DNA of 64,000 bases from Luidia sarsii (GCA_949987565.1 OX465110.1:18695139-18759138), one strand, 5' to 3'. Positions 41,801-44,683 are shown, counted from the first letter of the stretch. A program made the numbers and translations. Notes: generated from the letters alone by a model not told the origin.

Positions 41801-44683
41801 CCACAAGGAGGCCTCCTACTCGGCCAAGGTGAGGCGGGCAATCGCAGCTCCCGCCGCGAGCAGTGGGGATGAGAGGCCGCCTGCTCCCCCCCCCCCCCCC
41901 CCCCCCCCCCCGGGGGAGGAAGCGGCCCCCGCCGGGATGGGGGATGAGTCGGGGCCCGGGAAAACCGTGCGCAACTGGCATCGTTTTATGAAGGCAGCGA
42001 GCAGAGATTGCACTGCCGAGGAACTGTCGAAGGAGGGAGAAGTAGAGGGGGAAAAACAGATGGGAACTTTTTTCCGTTATTTGTTTGTATAACTTAGTAT
42101 TAGTATCAATAACGGTATTGGCTTTAGCGCTAAGGCTCCGAGTCGATTTTCATGGTGTCCCATCGCAACTCACGAACAAATGAAAGACAAGCCAGCGATG
42201 CACAGAAACAGTACGACCCATCCAAACGTACAACGGCCTATCCATCCTGAGTTGAGTTACGATGCCCCATAAAGCTTTGTAGTTTGTTTGGTGTTACTTA
42301 AAAGGCCCTATACAACATTGGTGAAGGTCAAAAGATTGCCACAGTTTGTGTGTTAAACCCTTAAACATCCCCAAAAAGCAACCCTGTGAAGGTTTTAGCT
42401 CCAATGGTAATCTGAGAAAATAGAAAAAGGCAAAAAACAACCACGGTTTTCACACCGTTCTGTATAGTGTAAGAAATAGTTTATTACTCGCGAGTAATAA
42501 AACTATTTGTTTGACGTTTGAGTGAAGATTTCTCGAAAACACAGCATCCCAGACCTTAGGATTTCAACATGAGGATTCTATCATGACCATCTACAAACTG
42601 TGTAAATGAGAAGGAAATCTGTGGACATTGATGTTTTCCAATCTTCCCCACGTTGTATTGGGCCTTTAAAAGAAAATAATTATGTCAGATTGAATGATAT
42701 TGGAGTGGTTTTTCATTCTATTATCAGCACTAGACCACTCTCAGCTTCTTCTAAATGTCTCGTTCTCGACTGTTTCTCGTGGCCCAGGTCATCTTCCGCA
42801 ACGAGGTCTCGGCCGAGTTCCAGTTCTACTACGTGACCTTCAAGAGCACGGCCCCGGGGGTCATCGACACCATCGAGATGACCACGCCCGTGCGGCTGAG
42901 CACCTCGCACACCGTCTCGCTGGACAACCCGCTCAACCTGCCGGTCACCTTCGCCACCAGCTGCCCCGTCAGCGACATCATGCTCCCGCCCCAGCTGGTG
43001 GTTCCTCCCCAGTCTGAGGTATGACACTATGCACATTTAAATGGGGTGAAAATGGGGTGAAATGGGGTGAAAATGGGGTCTGGGGTGAAAATGTCATTTA
43101 GCCGTGAAATGAAAAATCAGGGAGTACTGCCGTAAGAACTCAACGTTCTGTTCTCAGGACACTGCCAAATCCTAACTTCTAATGGTGCTTGTATGTGTTG
43201 CCAGAGGTCGCTGAAGTATGAAGAAGCTTTCAAAAGGCCTTCAAAAGTCTCCACCTGAAGGAGTGAGGGAACAAGACCTGCTTGAAGTCTTCTCATCAAT
43301 CTCATCAATCTGTTTGTTTCTGTTCCGGATTTGTCCCTCCACTTCAAAACCCCCTCTACCCTCCTCCCCCCTCCCTCTTTCGTCCAGGGCTCCCTGAGCT
43401 TCGAGTTCCTGCCGCTGAAGACCGGCGTGGCCAACAGCAAGCTGCAGCTGAGCAGCGCCGAGCTGGGCCTGTTCCAGTACGACCTGGTGCTGACGGCCAC
43501 GGCGGCGGGGCCGGAGAAGGCCGTGTACCTGCGGGCGCCGCTGGGCGGCAGCCAGCAGCAGACGGCACGCTTCATCAACTTTGCCAAGGTCAAGACGGAG
43601 TACACCTGCAAGGTGAGGCTGCAGGGCTAAGGAAGCAAGCGTCCCCGGCAATAATCACTCGGGATGCGTCCGCCATCATTGGCTGCGGCTTGAAAGTGCG
43701 CACGAGTCTATGGAAGTCGTCAACAAGCGCGGCTGCAGCCATTTCCCATAGGGTTGTGTGTTACTTCTAGCCGCAGCCAATATATTCATATAACAGCCTC
43801 ATTTACATAGACTGGAGCTTGACTCGCCTAAAAAAACTTCCCATGACTCAGACTCGGGTTTATCTTAGTGGATGCATGAACCAAAAAAAGCTGTAAAATG
43901 ACTGTTTTTTGTTTTGCATTGTTTTGCATTTTGCACAGCTTTGTATTCATTTTCAAAATGCAGCATAACATTAAAAAAAACAAAAAAAAGCCAAAGGCCT
44001 CCCATTTCCACGCCTAGGTACTTTGAAATGGATGAAAGAAATGGAGACAAAGCCGGAGCCTGAGCCTAAGCCAGGTTTTGGAAAAGGGCCCAAGCTTGAG
44101 CCAAGGCCTTCGTTTTGTGAAAGGGCCCCATGTCGTGATCTCAGTTGAGGCGAACCGGCGGTTGATGTCGTTTTTTTCTTCTTCTTCTTCATCGCCGCAG
44201 GTGGACAACAGCGACTTCCACTCGGACAAGACCATCACGGCCGCCCCCGGGGCCAGCGGCGGCTCGGAGGTCAGCATCGACATCGCCTTTGAGCCGTCGC
44301 GGCTGGGCGAGACCCGCGGCCGGCTGACGGTCAGCTCGGGGCTGGGCGGCGAGTACGTCTTCCCGCTCTTCGGCACCTGCCTGCCGCCCCGGCCCCAGGG
44401 CCCGTACGCGGTCAAGGCGGGCTCCACGGCCTCCATCCCCTTCCGCAACGTCTTCCCCCACACCACGGCCTTCACCTTCCGCGTGGACAGTCCGGCCTTC
44501 AGCTGCAAGCCCGGCGAGAGCGTGCGGGGAAAGAAGCTGCACAACATCATCGTGGGCTATGAGGCCAATCCGGAGCCGGGCAAGGCGCCCCGCATGGGCA
44601 AGCTGGTGGTCACCTGCCCTCGCTCGGCCGGCGGCAGCGCCAACGTGGCCTGGACCTTCTACCTGAAGGGCATCACGCCCTAG
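1098..44683 (+). CDS. HYDIN: HYDIN, C-terminal half (37 exons, 5'-partial)
   Basis: HYDIN is a very large axonemal protein of the C2b projection of the central-pair microtubule apparatus. It is needed for normal ciliary bending, and its loss causes hydrocephalus or ciliary dyskinesia in mammals. Joined exons: 1098-1420, 2677-2755, 3703-3929, 4812-4994, 5796-6075, 6685-6857, 7689-7887, 9082-9281, 9876-10044, 11233-11483, 12264-12302, 14684-14773, 16497-16665, 17595-17879, 20319-20471, 21258-21491, 22690-22795, 24277-24558, 24708-24982, 26520-26840, 28035-28195, 29328-29657, 30870-31233, 31790-31955, 32685-32832, 33620-34052, 34849-35018, 35687-35852, 36185-36490, 37342-37511, 38673-38808, 39714-40007, 40754-40917, 41678-41828, 42788-43018, 43388-43612, 44201-44683. 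All junctions keep one frame (2711 residues). Repeated ASH/MSP signatures (hydrophobic-x-F-G, then N-x-G) and the C-terminus YLKGITP match the family as I remember it. The full protein is about 5100 residues in human, so roughly half is here. Confidence 0.95.
1433..2545. repeat. Minisatellite, about 54-55 bp unit, about 20 copies
   Basis: Pyrimidine-rich unit (CCATGGACTTCCTTTCCCTA...), highly homogeneous, starting 12 nt after a HYDIN donor and filling most of that intron. All three + frames stay open for hundreds of codons because the unit has no stops. This is not evidence of coding. Confidence 0.95.
2677..2755 (+). CDS. HYDIN: HYDIN exon b
   Basis: Residues 108-134, charged ([16 protein letters not shown]). 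The acceptor CTGCAG follows a C/T run; the donor is GTATGA. It completes the split Pro codon of the preceding exon and ends in phase 0. Confidence 0.85.
2756..3370. other. HYDIN intron without recognised features
   Basis: Unique-looking intronic sequence. I see no gene, RNA or repeat in it. Confidence 0.5.
3375..3572. mobile_element. Inverted-repeat element, CATAGCTNCCAACC family
   Basis: About 200 bp bounded by CATAGCTACCAACC and GGTTGGCAGCTATG. The interior has CATTCCTATTTCGGAGGAAT and GTATTCCTATGTAGTTTGCT. Related copies lie at 19737, 30272 and 36545. No coding capacity; typical of a MITE. Confidence 0.8.
3703..3929 (+). CDS. HYDIN: HYDIN exon c, basic Ser/Gly linker
   Basis: Residues 135-210. 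A disordered basic linker ([17 protein letters not shown], later [13 protein letters not shown]) separates two ASH-type regions. The donor is GTAAAA; reading through it gives an immediate stop. The acceptor CCGAAG is weak, but the phase fits both neighbours. Confidence 0.82.
4190..4390. mobile_element. SINE family A copy
   Basis: Contains GGGACTTGAACCTGTGACCT and, opposite, CCAGAGGTCTCTGGTTCAAG: two tRNA-like promoter halves head to head, with GGCAAAGAAATCTTTGAC on the flank. Confidence 0.7.
4440..4510. mobile_element. Fold-back family copy (GACGTTTCGATCCTAGCAGG)
   Basis: AAAATTTAGTGGGCCTGACG followed by TTTCGATCCTAGCAGGACC and TTTCTCAAAGGCAGA, the core shared with arrays at 13516-14491 and 39240-39615. 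Confidence 0.7.
4590..4797. repeat. TCC trinucleotide array
   Basis: About 208 bp of TCC with TCG, TTC, GCC and ACC variants on the HYDIN sense strand. It ends 15 nt before an exon and so forms its polypyrimidine tract. Confidence 0.95.
4812..4994 (+). CDS. HYDIN: HYDIN exon d
   Basis: Residues 210-271. Contains [26 protein letters not shown] and RGVCSFPSI, nearly identical to the human HYDIN block as remembered, which is what first identified the gene. The acceptor CGGAAAG sits just after a 200-bp TCC array. The donor is GTGAGT. Confidence 0.95.
5073..5379. mobile_element. Inverted-repeat element, CAGGGATGTAAG family
   Basis: Ends CAGGGATTTAAG and CTTACATCCCTG. The interior has ATTTCCGGATTTC, a T-rich stretch, TTAAAACCCT and repeated CTCACTCGCAGTCGCA. 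Other copies lie at 7022, 22311 and 34305. Confidence 0.8.
5796..6075 (+). CDS. HYDIN: HYDIN exon e
   Basis: Residues 271-364. [11 protein letters not shown] is followed by an ASH-type segment ([14 protein letters not shown], then [15 protein letters not shown]). The acceptor is CTCCAG and the donor GTCAGG. A TGCCC array begins about 30 nt after the donor. Confidence 0.94.
6106..6385. repeat. TGCCC pentanucleotide array
   Basis: About 56 copies of CCTGC/TGCCC with scattered TGCCA and TGCAC variants, starting about 30 nt after a HYDIN donor. Pyrimidine-biased on the sense strand. Confidence 0.95.
6685..6857 (+). CDS. HYDIN: HYDIN exon f
   Basis: Residues 365-422. [20 protein letters not shown] followed by CIKENPEP and the ASH entry [10 protein letters not shown]. 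The acceptor is CCGCAG and the donor GTCAGT. Two bases of the Arg codon are carried to the next exon. Confidence 0.94.
7022..7345. mobile_element. CAGGGATGTAAG-family copy, right end lost
   Basis: Starts AGAGATGTAAGCCTTCCAG, has four short repeats of AAATGGCGTGATTTTTTTGG, then GTTAAAACCCTTAAAACTGA and CTCACTCGCAGTCACACAAT. Confidence 0.7.
7365..7516. mobile_element. pogo/Tigger-like short element
   Basis: The right end reads CTACAGTGGAACGTCGC then TATAACGAAC on the minus strand, with GGCTATAACGAACTTGCCC at the left. Shared with 59656-59790. The assignment rests on terminus style only. Confidence 0.55.
7689..7887 (+). CDS. HYDIN: HYDIN exon g
   Basis: Residues 422-488. [20 protein letters not shown] is a typical ASH strand pattern, followed by [10 protein letters not shown]. 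The acceptor is TCCCAG and the donor GTACAG. Confidence 0.94.
8009..8340. mobile_element. TTAA-type inverted-repeat element (copy 1)
   Basis: Left end TTAAAGGCCCTATACAACC, right end AATGTTGTATGGGGCC. The interior has GATTGCCACAGTTTGTGTG and GTGAAGATTTCTCAAAA. The right TTAA is absent in this copy. Confidence 0.75.
8350..8690. mobile_element. SINE family A copies (two, minus-oriented)
   Basis: Two tRNA-like modules in tandem, at about 8370-8450 and 8590-8670, each with GGGACTTGAACCCAA, CCATCTGA and CAGCCC, separated by the family body. Confidence 0.75.
9082..9281 (+). CDS. HYDIN: HYDIN exon h
   Basis: Residues 489-555. [18 protein letters not shown], then [18 protein letters not shown] and [11 protein letters not shown], a complete ASH N-terminal signature. 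The acceptor is CGCAAG and the donor GTACTA. Confidence 0.95.
9430..9545. mobile_element. SINE family A copy, degraded
   Basis: GACTGGACTGGGACTCTGAG, then CCCAAGACCTCCAG, then CTCAGCTGTCCAGCTCTTAG: a mutated minus-oriented tRNA-like module. Confidence 0.6.
9876..10044 (+). CDS. HYDIN: HYDIN exon i
   Basis: Residues 555-611. [20 protein letters not shown] then [19 protein letters not shown], the C-terminal half of an ASH fold. The acceptor is CTTCAG after a long T tract. The donor is GTACGC. Confidence 0.94.
10490..10640. repeat. 16-bp tandem array TTCCTTCCCCTAACC
   Basis: About nine copies of CCTTCCTTCCCCTAA, at the start of a long pyrimidine domain. Confidence 0.9.
10641..11215. repeat. 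CCCT tetranucleotide domain
   Basis: Pyrimidine-only sequence with nearly pure CCCT/TCCC from about 10862 to 11190. It ends 18 nt before a HYDIN acceptor. Expected to be length-variable. Confidence 0.95.
11233..11483 (+). CDS. HYDIN: HYDIN exon j
   Basis: Residues 612-695. [40 protein letters not shown] and [11 protein letters not shown] show another ASH unit. The acceptor ACACAG lies at the end of a roughly 700-bp pyrimidine array. The donor GTGAGT is followed at once by a 10-bp tandem array. Confidence 0.94.
11500..11750. repeat. 10-bp tandem array GCATCGCTGT
   Basis: About 25 copies of ATCGCTGTGC beginning immediately after a HYDIN donor. The first units are more diverged and the last ones identical, so expansion proceeded at the distal end. 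Confidence 0.92.
11815..11970. mobile_element. SINE family B copy, degraded
   Basis: AGCACCGCATACTCAGCGC and TTGCCCACGCTGAAAAAA resemble the 46100-46190 tail. GAGTCGAACCTGGGAC is a box-B-like sequence in minus orientation. Confidence 0.5.
12264..12302 (+). CDS. HYDIN: HYDIN micro-exon k (39 nt)
   Basis: Residues 695-708 ([12 protein letters not shown]). The acceptor is CTCATAG and the donor GTAACG. It is called because it supplies the exact phase bridge (one base in, two out) between its neighbours and continues a Ser/Lys-rich linker. It is short enough that transcript evidence could move it. Confidence 0.65.
12303..13240. other. HYDIN intron with poly-C runs
   Basis: Only C homopolymer runs near 12539-12552 stand out (another lies upstream at about 12184-12202). 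No gene or repeat family is recognised in the rest. Confidence 0.5.
13245..13400. mobile_element. Fold-back element (AGTTAGAGGGCCTGA termini)
   Basis: AAAAGTTAGAGGGCCTGATG at the left is matched in inverted form by TTTAGGCCCTCTAAGTTTTG. The interior is TTCTCAAAGGCAATGATCC. A CAGTGAGCAGTTTGCAACAG tail follows. Confidence 0.75.
13516..14491. repeat. 113-bp minisatellite, about 8.5 copies
   Basis: Unit GGGCCCGACGTTTCGATCC...GACACGGATGAGT with 95% or better homogeneity. Each unit embeds the fold-back element core TTTCGATCCTAGCAGGACC. Long minus ORFs here are by-products of the repeat. Confidence 0.95.
14684..14773 (+). CDS. HYDIN: HYDIN exon l, basic linker
   Basis: Residues 708-738. A low-complexity basic linker ([29 protein letters not shown]). 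The acceptor is TGGCAG and the donor GTGAGA. The human protein has a similar Ser/Lys-rich disordered stretch at this place, as I remember it. Confidence 0.82.
15024..15235. mobile_element. Fold-back core plus SINE family B fragment
   Basis: 15024-15080 repeats AAAAGTTAGAGGGCCTGATG and the core. 15135-15235 is the reverse complement of the 45985-46060 region (GCACTGAGCTGGTCGAGGTT, ATTCGAATAATGTATACGGC). Confidence 0.7.
15240..16150. other. HYDIN intron, no recognised feature
   Basis: I find no convincing exon, RNA gene or repeat family here. Confidence 0.45.
16160..16465. mobile_element. TTAA-type element copy 2 (right part)
   Basis: Carries GTTGAAATCTTATGGTCTGG, ATAGTTGATTAATCGCGAGT and the right end CCAATGTTGTATGGGGGC. 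The left end is not clear. Confidence 0.65.
16497..16665 (+). CDS. HYDIN: HYDIN exon m
   Basis: Residues 738-794. QEM and a run of 12 glycines precede [17 protein letters not shown] and [15 protein letters not shown]. The sequence LGMFTVYP is strongly HYDIN-like. The acceptor is CCTCAG and the donor GTATAC. Confidence 0.92.
16735..16845. mobile_element. GGAAGGTTTGCGGTGACACC family, single arm
   Basis: AATATAGGAAGGTTTGCGGT, then GACACCATGTATCAGGTCTC and AAAGGAAGAGGTGTGGTTC. The same arm forms the large hairpin at 19872-20018. Here an ATC/ATA microsatellite follows. Confidence 0.75.
16925..17575. repeat. CT-rich microsatellite domain
   Basis: About 650 bp of CTCTCT with CCACCT, TGTC and CATC interruptions on the HYDIN sense strand, ending directly at an exon acceptor. 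Confidence 0.93.
17595..17879 (+). CDS. HYDIN: HYDIN exon n
   Basis: Residues 795-889. [40 protein letters not shown] and [20 protein letters not shown]. The acceptor is unusual: AAAAAAAAG directly after a CT-rich array and a C run. The donor is GTCAGG. Confidence 0.92.
17949..18195. mobile_element. Inverted-repeat element, GTGACCCGGCAC family (short)
   Basis: 247 bp bounded by GTGACCCGGCAC and GTGCCGGGTCAC. The interior matches the longer copy at 21538-22291 in reverse orientation, so this is an internally deleted relative. Confidence 0.85.
18300..19715. repeat. About 123-bp tandem array, about 11 copies
   Basis: Unit marked by ACCTCCGAAATTGCAAATTG, CCACCATGAACAGCTTGGAA and CAACTGAATCTCAAACATCT. 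Periods run 119-128 bp. CTTCATTGCC variants recur every third unit (18811, 19180 and 19551), suggesting higher-order amplification. Confidence 0.93.
19737..20098. mobile_element. CATAGCTGCCAACC element split by a hairpin insertion
   Basis: Left part about 19737-19868, right part about 20067-20098 (AAGTTGCCAGCTATG). Between them sits a fold-back element of about 200 bp. Confidence 0.75.
19872..20018. repeat. 71-bp-arm near-perfect inverted repeat
   Basis: Arms 19872-19942 and 19948-20018 are reverse complements with about one mismatch, separated by TGAGT. The RNA or single strand would form a long hairpin. Confidence 0.95.
20105..20185. mobile_element. Degraded GGAAGGTTTGCGGTGACACC relative
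   Basis: AAAGCTTTGCATGTTGGATG, TGACACTTGG and CACTGTGTGAAAGC resemble the fold-back family ends seen at 3585-3665. Confidence 0.35.
20319..20471 (+). CDS. HYDIN: HYDIN exon o
   Basis: Residues 890-940. [20 protein letters not shown], then [20 protein letters not shown]. The acceptor is TGGCAG and the donor GTAGAT. Phase 0 on both sides. Confidence 0.94.
20750..21195. mobile_element. SINE family A copies, long
   Basis: GACTGGACCGGGACTTGAAC, CGAGACCTCTGGAGTAACG and CCATCTGAGCTATCCAGCCC, then the complete body and a second truncated tRNA-like end at 21140-21185. Confidence 0.8.
21258..21491 (+). CDS. HYDIN: HYDIN exon p
   Basis: Residues 941-1018. [28 protein letters not shown] and [20 protein letters not shown]. 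The match to remembered human HYDIN is nearly continuous. The acceptor is GTCCAG and the donor GTTGGT. Confidence 0.95.
21538..22291. mobile_element. GTGACCCGGCAC family, long copy with nested insertion
   Basis: Ends GTGACCCGGCACA and TGTGCCGGGTCAC. Sequence from about 21558 to 21845 interrupts the match to the 17949 copy and looks like a second insertion. Flanking ATAT may be a target duplication. Confidence 0.75.
22311..22505. mobile_element. CAGGGATGTAAG-family copy, truncated
   Basis: Starts CAGGGATGTAAGACTTCC and ends after CTCACTCGCAGTCGCACA without its right terminus. Confidence 0.7.
22690..22795 (+). CDS. HYDIN: HYDIN exon q
   Basis: Residues 1019-1054. [20 protein letters not shown] followed by DIQSYLN. 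The acceptor is ACCAG and the donor GTGAGT. GC content is lower than in most neighbouring exons. One base of Gly is carried over. Confidence 0.9.
22821..23287. mobile_element. Inverted-repeat element, TTAAGCC...CGCACTGG termini
   Basis: 467 bp with ends TTAAGCCGTGTTCGCACTGG and CCAGTGCGGACGCGGCTTAA (about 20 of 22 matched). It has internal inverted copies of GTCCGCACTGGACTT. It begins 26 nt after a HYDIN donor. Fragments lie at 45930 and 60721. Confidence 0.82.
23330..24215. repeat. Degenerate TGACCAAnnnACC tandem domain
   Basis: About 900 bp built from TGACCAATGGACCAAATAGC and CAGATGACCAAGTGAC variants with larger duplicated blocks. Ends about 60 nt before a HYDIN exon. Minus ORFs of up to 274 residues are repeat by-products. 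Confidence 0.9.
24277..24558 (+). CDS. HYDIN: HYDIN exon r
   Basis: Residues 1054-1148. [40 protein letters not shown] and [12 protein letters not shown]. The end of an ASH unit. The acceptor is TGGCAG after an AT-rich tandem array. The donor is GTGAGT. Confidence 0.94.
24708..24982 (+). CDS. HYDIN: HYDIN exon s
   Basis: Residues 1148-1239. [20 protein letters not shown] and [18 protein letters not shown] form a classic ASH entry. It ends FDRPVDQ. The acceptor is AACAG. The donor GTCAGC runs directly into a 1.2-kb TCTG/TCTC array. Confidence 0.95.
24993..26225. repeat. TCTG/TCTC microsatellite and 18-bp array
   Basis: About 1.2 kb. First TCTGTCTA/TCTGTCTT, then TCTGTCTC, then from about 25760 a regular unit of about 18 bp (TAGCTCTGTCTCTCTGTC). 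It starts right after a HYDIN donor. Confidence 0.95.
26520..26840 (+). CDS. HYDIN: HYDIN exon t with charged insert
   Basis: Residues 1240-1346. [18 protein letters not shown] matches HYDIN closely, then about 80 residues of Lys/Glu/Ala-rich sequence ([35 protein letters not shown]) that look like a charged helix. The human protein is much shorter here as remembered. The acceptor is GGTCAG and the donor GTCAGT. Confidence 0.92.
27285..28010. repeat. 18-bp tandem array (CCAGGTCAGTCAAATTGT)
   Basis: About 40 units. An alternating CCAGGTCAG/CCAGTTCAG dimer dominates 27440-27700, and a CCAACTTTTCCAGGGCAG subtype runs 27850-27990. It ends about 30 nt before an exon. Confidence 0.93.
28035..28195 (+). 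CDS. HYDIN: HYDIN exon u
   Basis: Residues 1347-1400. [20 protein letters not shown], then [20 protein letters not shown]. The acceptor CTTGCAG ends an intron largely filled by an 18-bp tandem array. The donor is GTGAGT. Confidence 0.94.
28699..29230. mobile_element. TTAA-type element copy 3 with internal triplication
   Basis: Left TTAAAGGCCTTCTACAAC, right CCAATGTTGTATTGGGCC. The segment GAAGATTTCTCGAAAAGTAC to CCATCTACAAACTGTG is present three times (28915-29170), making this copy longer than the others. Confidence 0.8.
29328..29657 (+). CDS. HYDIN: HYDIN exon v
   Basis: Residues 1400-1510. [20 protein letters not shown], a variable Ala/Pro-rich middle, then [20 protein letters not shown] and [16 protein letters not shown]. 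The acceptor is CCCACAG after a C run. The donor is GTGAGC. Confidence 0.94.
29660..30265. other. HYDIN intron, no recognised feature
   Basis: Mixed-composition intron sequence. No exon or repeat family could be supported. Confidence 0.4.
30272..30465. mobile_element. CATAGCTGCCAACC family copy
   Basis: Starts CATAGCTGCCATTCCTATTT and ends GGTTGGCAGCCATG. Contains GGAGGAATCATTCCTCTTC. Confidence 0.75.
30480..30800. repeat. Purine-rich GGA/GAG tract
   Basis: About 300 bp of GGAGGA, GATGAGG and GAAGAAG with little interruption. Unlike most arrays in HYDIN, it has purines on the sense strand. Confidence 0.7.
30870..31233 (+). CDS. HYDIN: HYDIN exon w
   Basis: Residues 1510-1631. [40 protein letters not shown] and a Gly/Pro insert, then [20 protein letters not shown]. 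The acceptor is ACAAG and the donor GTAGGT. The last 51 nt and the donor are duplicated in the following intron. Confidence 0.95.
31183..31457. repeat. 137-bp tandem duplication spanning a HYDIN exon end
   Basis: 31183-31319 (last 51 nt of the exon, the donor and 86 nt of intron) is repeated at 31320-31457, differing mainly at GGTTTCGTG versus GTTTTTGTG. The second copy begins TTTCAG, an acceptor-like sequence, followed by 46 nt and an intact donor. Confidence 0.95.
31790..31955 (+). CDS. HYDIN: HYDIN exon x
   Basis: Residues 1632-1687. [39 protein letters not shown] and VNFKSLLLG, an ASH exit followed by the next entry. The acceptor is CTCAG and the donor GTAACC. Confidence 0.95.
32100..32300. 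mobile_element. SINE family B fragment
   Basis: GGGTTTGCCCTGCTCGACGT, GAGTGCTCAGTGCTTTGCCC and AAAATATTTCAGGCAGCTC match the 46110-46190 tail in reverse orientation. Confidence 0.65.
32410..32625. mobile_element. SINE family A copy (plus-oriented)
   Basis: The body (CCAGGCAAAGACTAGTCAAG) precedes GGCTGGATAGCTCAGATAGT then AGAGCGCTTGTAC and CCAGAGGTCTCATGATCAAA, a tRNA-like end with a mutated box B. Confidence 0.7.
32685..32832 (+). CDS. HYDIN: HYDIN exon y
   Basis: Residues 1687-1736. [20 protein letters not shown], then [17 protein letters not shown]. The acceptor is GCTCAG after a T-rich tract. The donor is GTGAGC. Confidence 0.94.
33331..33537. mobile_element. Inverted-repeat element, AGCCTAGGCTCGGGCTTAG family
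   Basis: About 207 bp with ends TTTTCGAAGTGAAAGCC and the inverted CATCATTTCGAAAA. Shared with 53322-53560 (CAAACGCTTGT, GGAAACTGGGGCC). A partial copy lies at 44037-44130. Confidence 0.78.
33620..34052 (+). CDS. HYDIN: HYDIN exon z
   Basis: Residues 1736-1880, the largest internal exon. [60 protein letters not shown] and [11 protein letters not shown]: one full ASH unit and the start of another. The acceptor is TTGCAG and the donor GTAACC. Confidence 0.95.
34110..34290. mobile_element. Fold-back element copy
   Basis: GTGGGCCTGACGTTTCGATC at the left, inverted as GATCGAAACGTTAGGCCCAC at 34208-34227, with a partly duplicated TTTCTCAAAGGCAG centre. A GCAGTTTGCAACATTTTTG tail follows. Confidence 0.8.
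34305..34621. mobile_element. CAGGGATGTAAG-family copy, both ends present
   Basis: Starts CAGGGATGTAAGACTTCC and ends GGTCACTTACATCCCTG, with the family interior intact. It lies immediately after the fold-back copy. Confidence 0.85.
34849..35018 (+). CDS. HYDIN: HYDIN exon aa
   Basis: Residues 1881-1937. [40 protein letters not shown] and [11 protein letters not shown]. The acceptor is ACCAG and the donor GTAAAG. Confidence 0.95.
35050..35445. repeat. CTCTGC hexanucleotide array
   Basis: About 65 units of CTCTGC with CTCTGT, CCCTGC and CTCCCTTTTC interruptions, about 35 nt after a HYDIN donor. Pyrimidine-rich on the sense strand. Confidence 0.93.
35687..35852 (+). CDS. HYDIN: HYDIN exon ab
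   Basis: Residues 1937-1992. [20 protein letters not shown], then [20 protein letters not shown] and INGLSRNQ. The acceptor is TGCCAG and the donor GTAAGT. Confidence 0.95.
35985..36150. repeat. 25-26 bp tandem array
   Basis: About six copies of TTTCATTTATTCTAAACT plus TAAGTTG/CAATTG, ending just before an exon acceptor. Confidence 0.9.
36185..36490 (+). CDS. HYDIN: HYDIN exon ac
   Basis: Residues 1993-2094. [40 protein letters not shown] and [18 protein letters not shown] whole ASH unit in one exon. The acceptor is TCTCAG and the donor GTGGGT. Confidence 0.95.
36545..37120. mobile_element. CATAGCTGCCAACC copy interrupted by insertion
   Basis: Left half 36545-36660, right half about 37018-37120 (ends GGTTGGCAGCTAT). 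The intervening 360 bp begins ACAGTGAAATCTTGATTAGT and includes AAGATTTTCCTGTATTCCTA at both 36829 and 37011, a direct repeat. Confidence 0.65.
37342..37511 (+). CDS. HYDIN: HYDIN exon ad
   Basis: Residues 2095-2151. [20 protein letters not shown], then [20 protein letters not shown] and [10 protein letters not shown]. The acceptor is TCCAG. The donor is GTAAGT one base into a GG. Confidence 0.95.
37560..38060. repeat. TTGACCCCTTAACTCATTGACC tandem domain
   Basis: Units of about 12 and 24 bp alternate between TGACCCCTTAACTCAT and TGACCTATT/CTTG. More degenerate at both ends. Confidence 0.85.
38110..38510. other. HYDIN intron, possible weak inverted repeat
   Basis: CTATGGCTTCTAATAATGCA and its near-inverse ATTATTTCCAGCC around 38190-38275 hint at a fold-back related to 43690-43790. 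Otherwise nothing is recognised. Confidence 0.3.
38673..38808 (+). CDS. HYDIN: HYDIN exon ae
   Basis: Residues 2151-2196. [20 protein letters not shown] then [17 protein letters not shown], the C-terminal strands of an ASH unit. The acceptor is TGGCAG and the donor GTGAGT. Confidence 0.95.
39240..39625. repeat. About 40-bp array of the fold-back core
   Basis: About nine copies of TTCTGACGTTTCGATCCTAG plus CAGGACCTTTCTCAAAGGCA, ended by an inverted copy (CCAGGATCGAAACGTCAGG). The same core is inside the 113-bp minisatellite. Confidence 0.92.
39714..40007 (+). CDS. HYDIN: HYDIN exon af
   Basis: Residues 2197-2294. [40 protein letters not shown] and [19 protein letters not shown]. The acceptor is AACAG and the donor GTACGC. 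Its last 48 nt, the donor and the following intron have been duplicated in tandem downstream. Confidence 0.95.
39960..40640. repeat. About 150-165 bp tandem repeat spanning a HYDIN exon end
   Basis: ATGACCTACCGGCCNNTGNT recurs at 39960 (true exon), 40111, 40266 and 40432, each followed by GGCAAGAAGCACACGGTAC-like sequence and GGTTCACACACAGACA. Copies decay downstream and the fourth carries an in-frame TAG. Confidence 0.93.
40754..40917 (+). CDS. HYDIN: HYDIN exon ag
   Basis: Residues 2295-2349. [20 protein letters not shown], then [20 protein letters not shown]. The acceptor is CTGCAG and the donor GTAAGT. Confidence 0.95.
41265..41690. repeat. Tandem repeat carrying a copied HYDIN acceptor
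   Basis: TAGCTTCAAGGTGATCATTG (41393), CAGCTTCAAGGTGATCGTCG (41515) and the true acceptor CAGCTTCAAGGTGATCATCG (41675). Repeated intron text includes CCTGTATCNNCCTAATCCCT and CACGCTATGAAGTTG. Confidence 0.9.
41678..41828 (+). CDS. HYDIN: HYDIN exon ah
   Basis: Residues 2349-2399. [20 protein letters not shown] then [20 protein letters not shown]. The acceptor is CTCCAG and the donor GTGAGG. Its acceptor and first codons also occur twice upstream in tandem repeats. Confidence 0.95.
42298..42669. mobile_element. TTAA-type element copy 4 (best-preserved)
   Basis: TTAA on both sides (42298-42301 and 42666-42669). Termini AAGGCCCTATACAACATTGG and CGTTGTATTGGGCCT. A central palindrome, TTTATTACTCGCGAGTAATA, lies near 42480-42499. 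Confidence 0.85.
42788..43018 (+). CDS. HYDIN: HYDIN exon ai
   Basis: Residues 2400-2476. [40 protein letters not shown] and [20 protein letters not shown]. The acceptor is GCCCAG and the donor GTATGA. Confidence 0.95.
43388..43612 (+). CDS. HYDIN: HYDIN exon aj
   Basis: Residues 2477-2551. [40 protein letters not shown] and [14 protein letters not shown]. The acceptor is GTCCAG and the donor GTGAGG. Confidence 0.95.
44037..44130. mobile_element. Partial AGCCTAAGCC-family copy
   Basis: GAAATGGAGACAAAGCCGGA, GCCTGAGCCTAAGCCAGG and CCTTCGTTTTGTGAAAGGGC, as in 33331-33537. Confidence 0.5.
44201..44683 (+). CDS. HYDIN: HYDIN terminal coding exon
   Basis: Residues 2552-2711 and the TAG stop. 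[60 protein letters not shown] and the terminus [12 protein letters not shown]. The end aligns with the known family C-terminus, so the gene is complete at its 3' end. The acceptor is CCGCAG. Confidence 0.97.
   Translation: MDNSDFHSDKTITAAPGASGGSEVSIDIAFEPSRLGETRGRLTVSSGLGGEYVFPLFGTCLPPRPQGPYAVKAGSTASIPFRNVFPHTTAFTFRVDSPAFSCKPGESVRGKKLHNIIVGYEANPEPGKAPRMGKLVVTCPRSAGGSANVAWTFYLKGITP

Noticed and set aside
41829..42092. Extension of the HYDIN exon past 41828 (open to 42092)
   Set aside because: The translation becomes Pro-run and non-homologous. GTGAGG is a good donor and the exon at 42788 continues the family sequence in phase.
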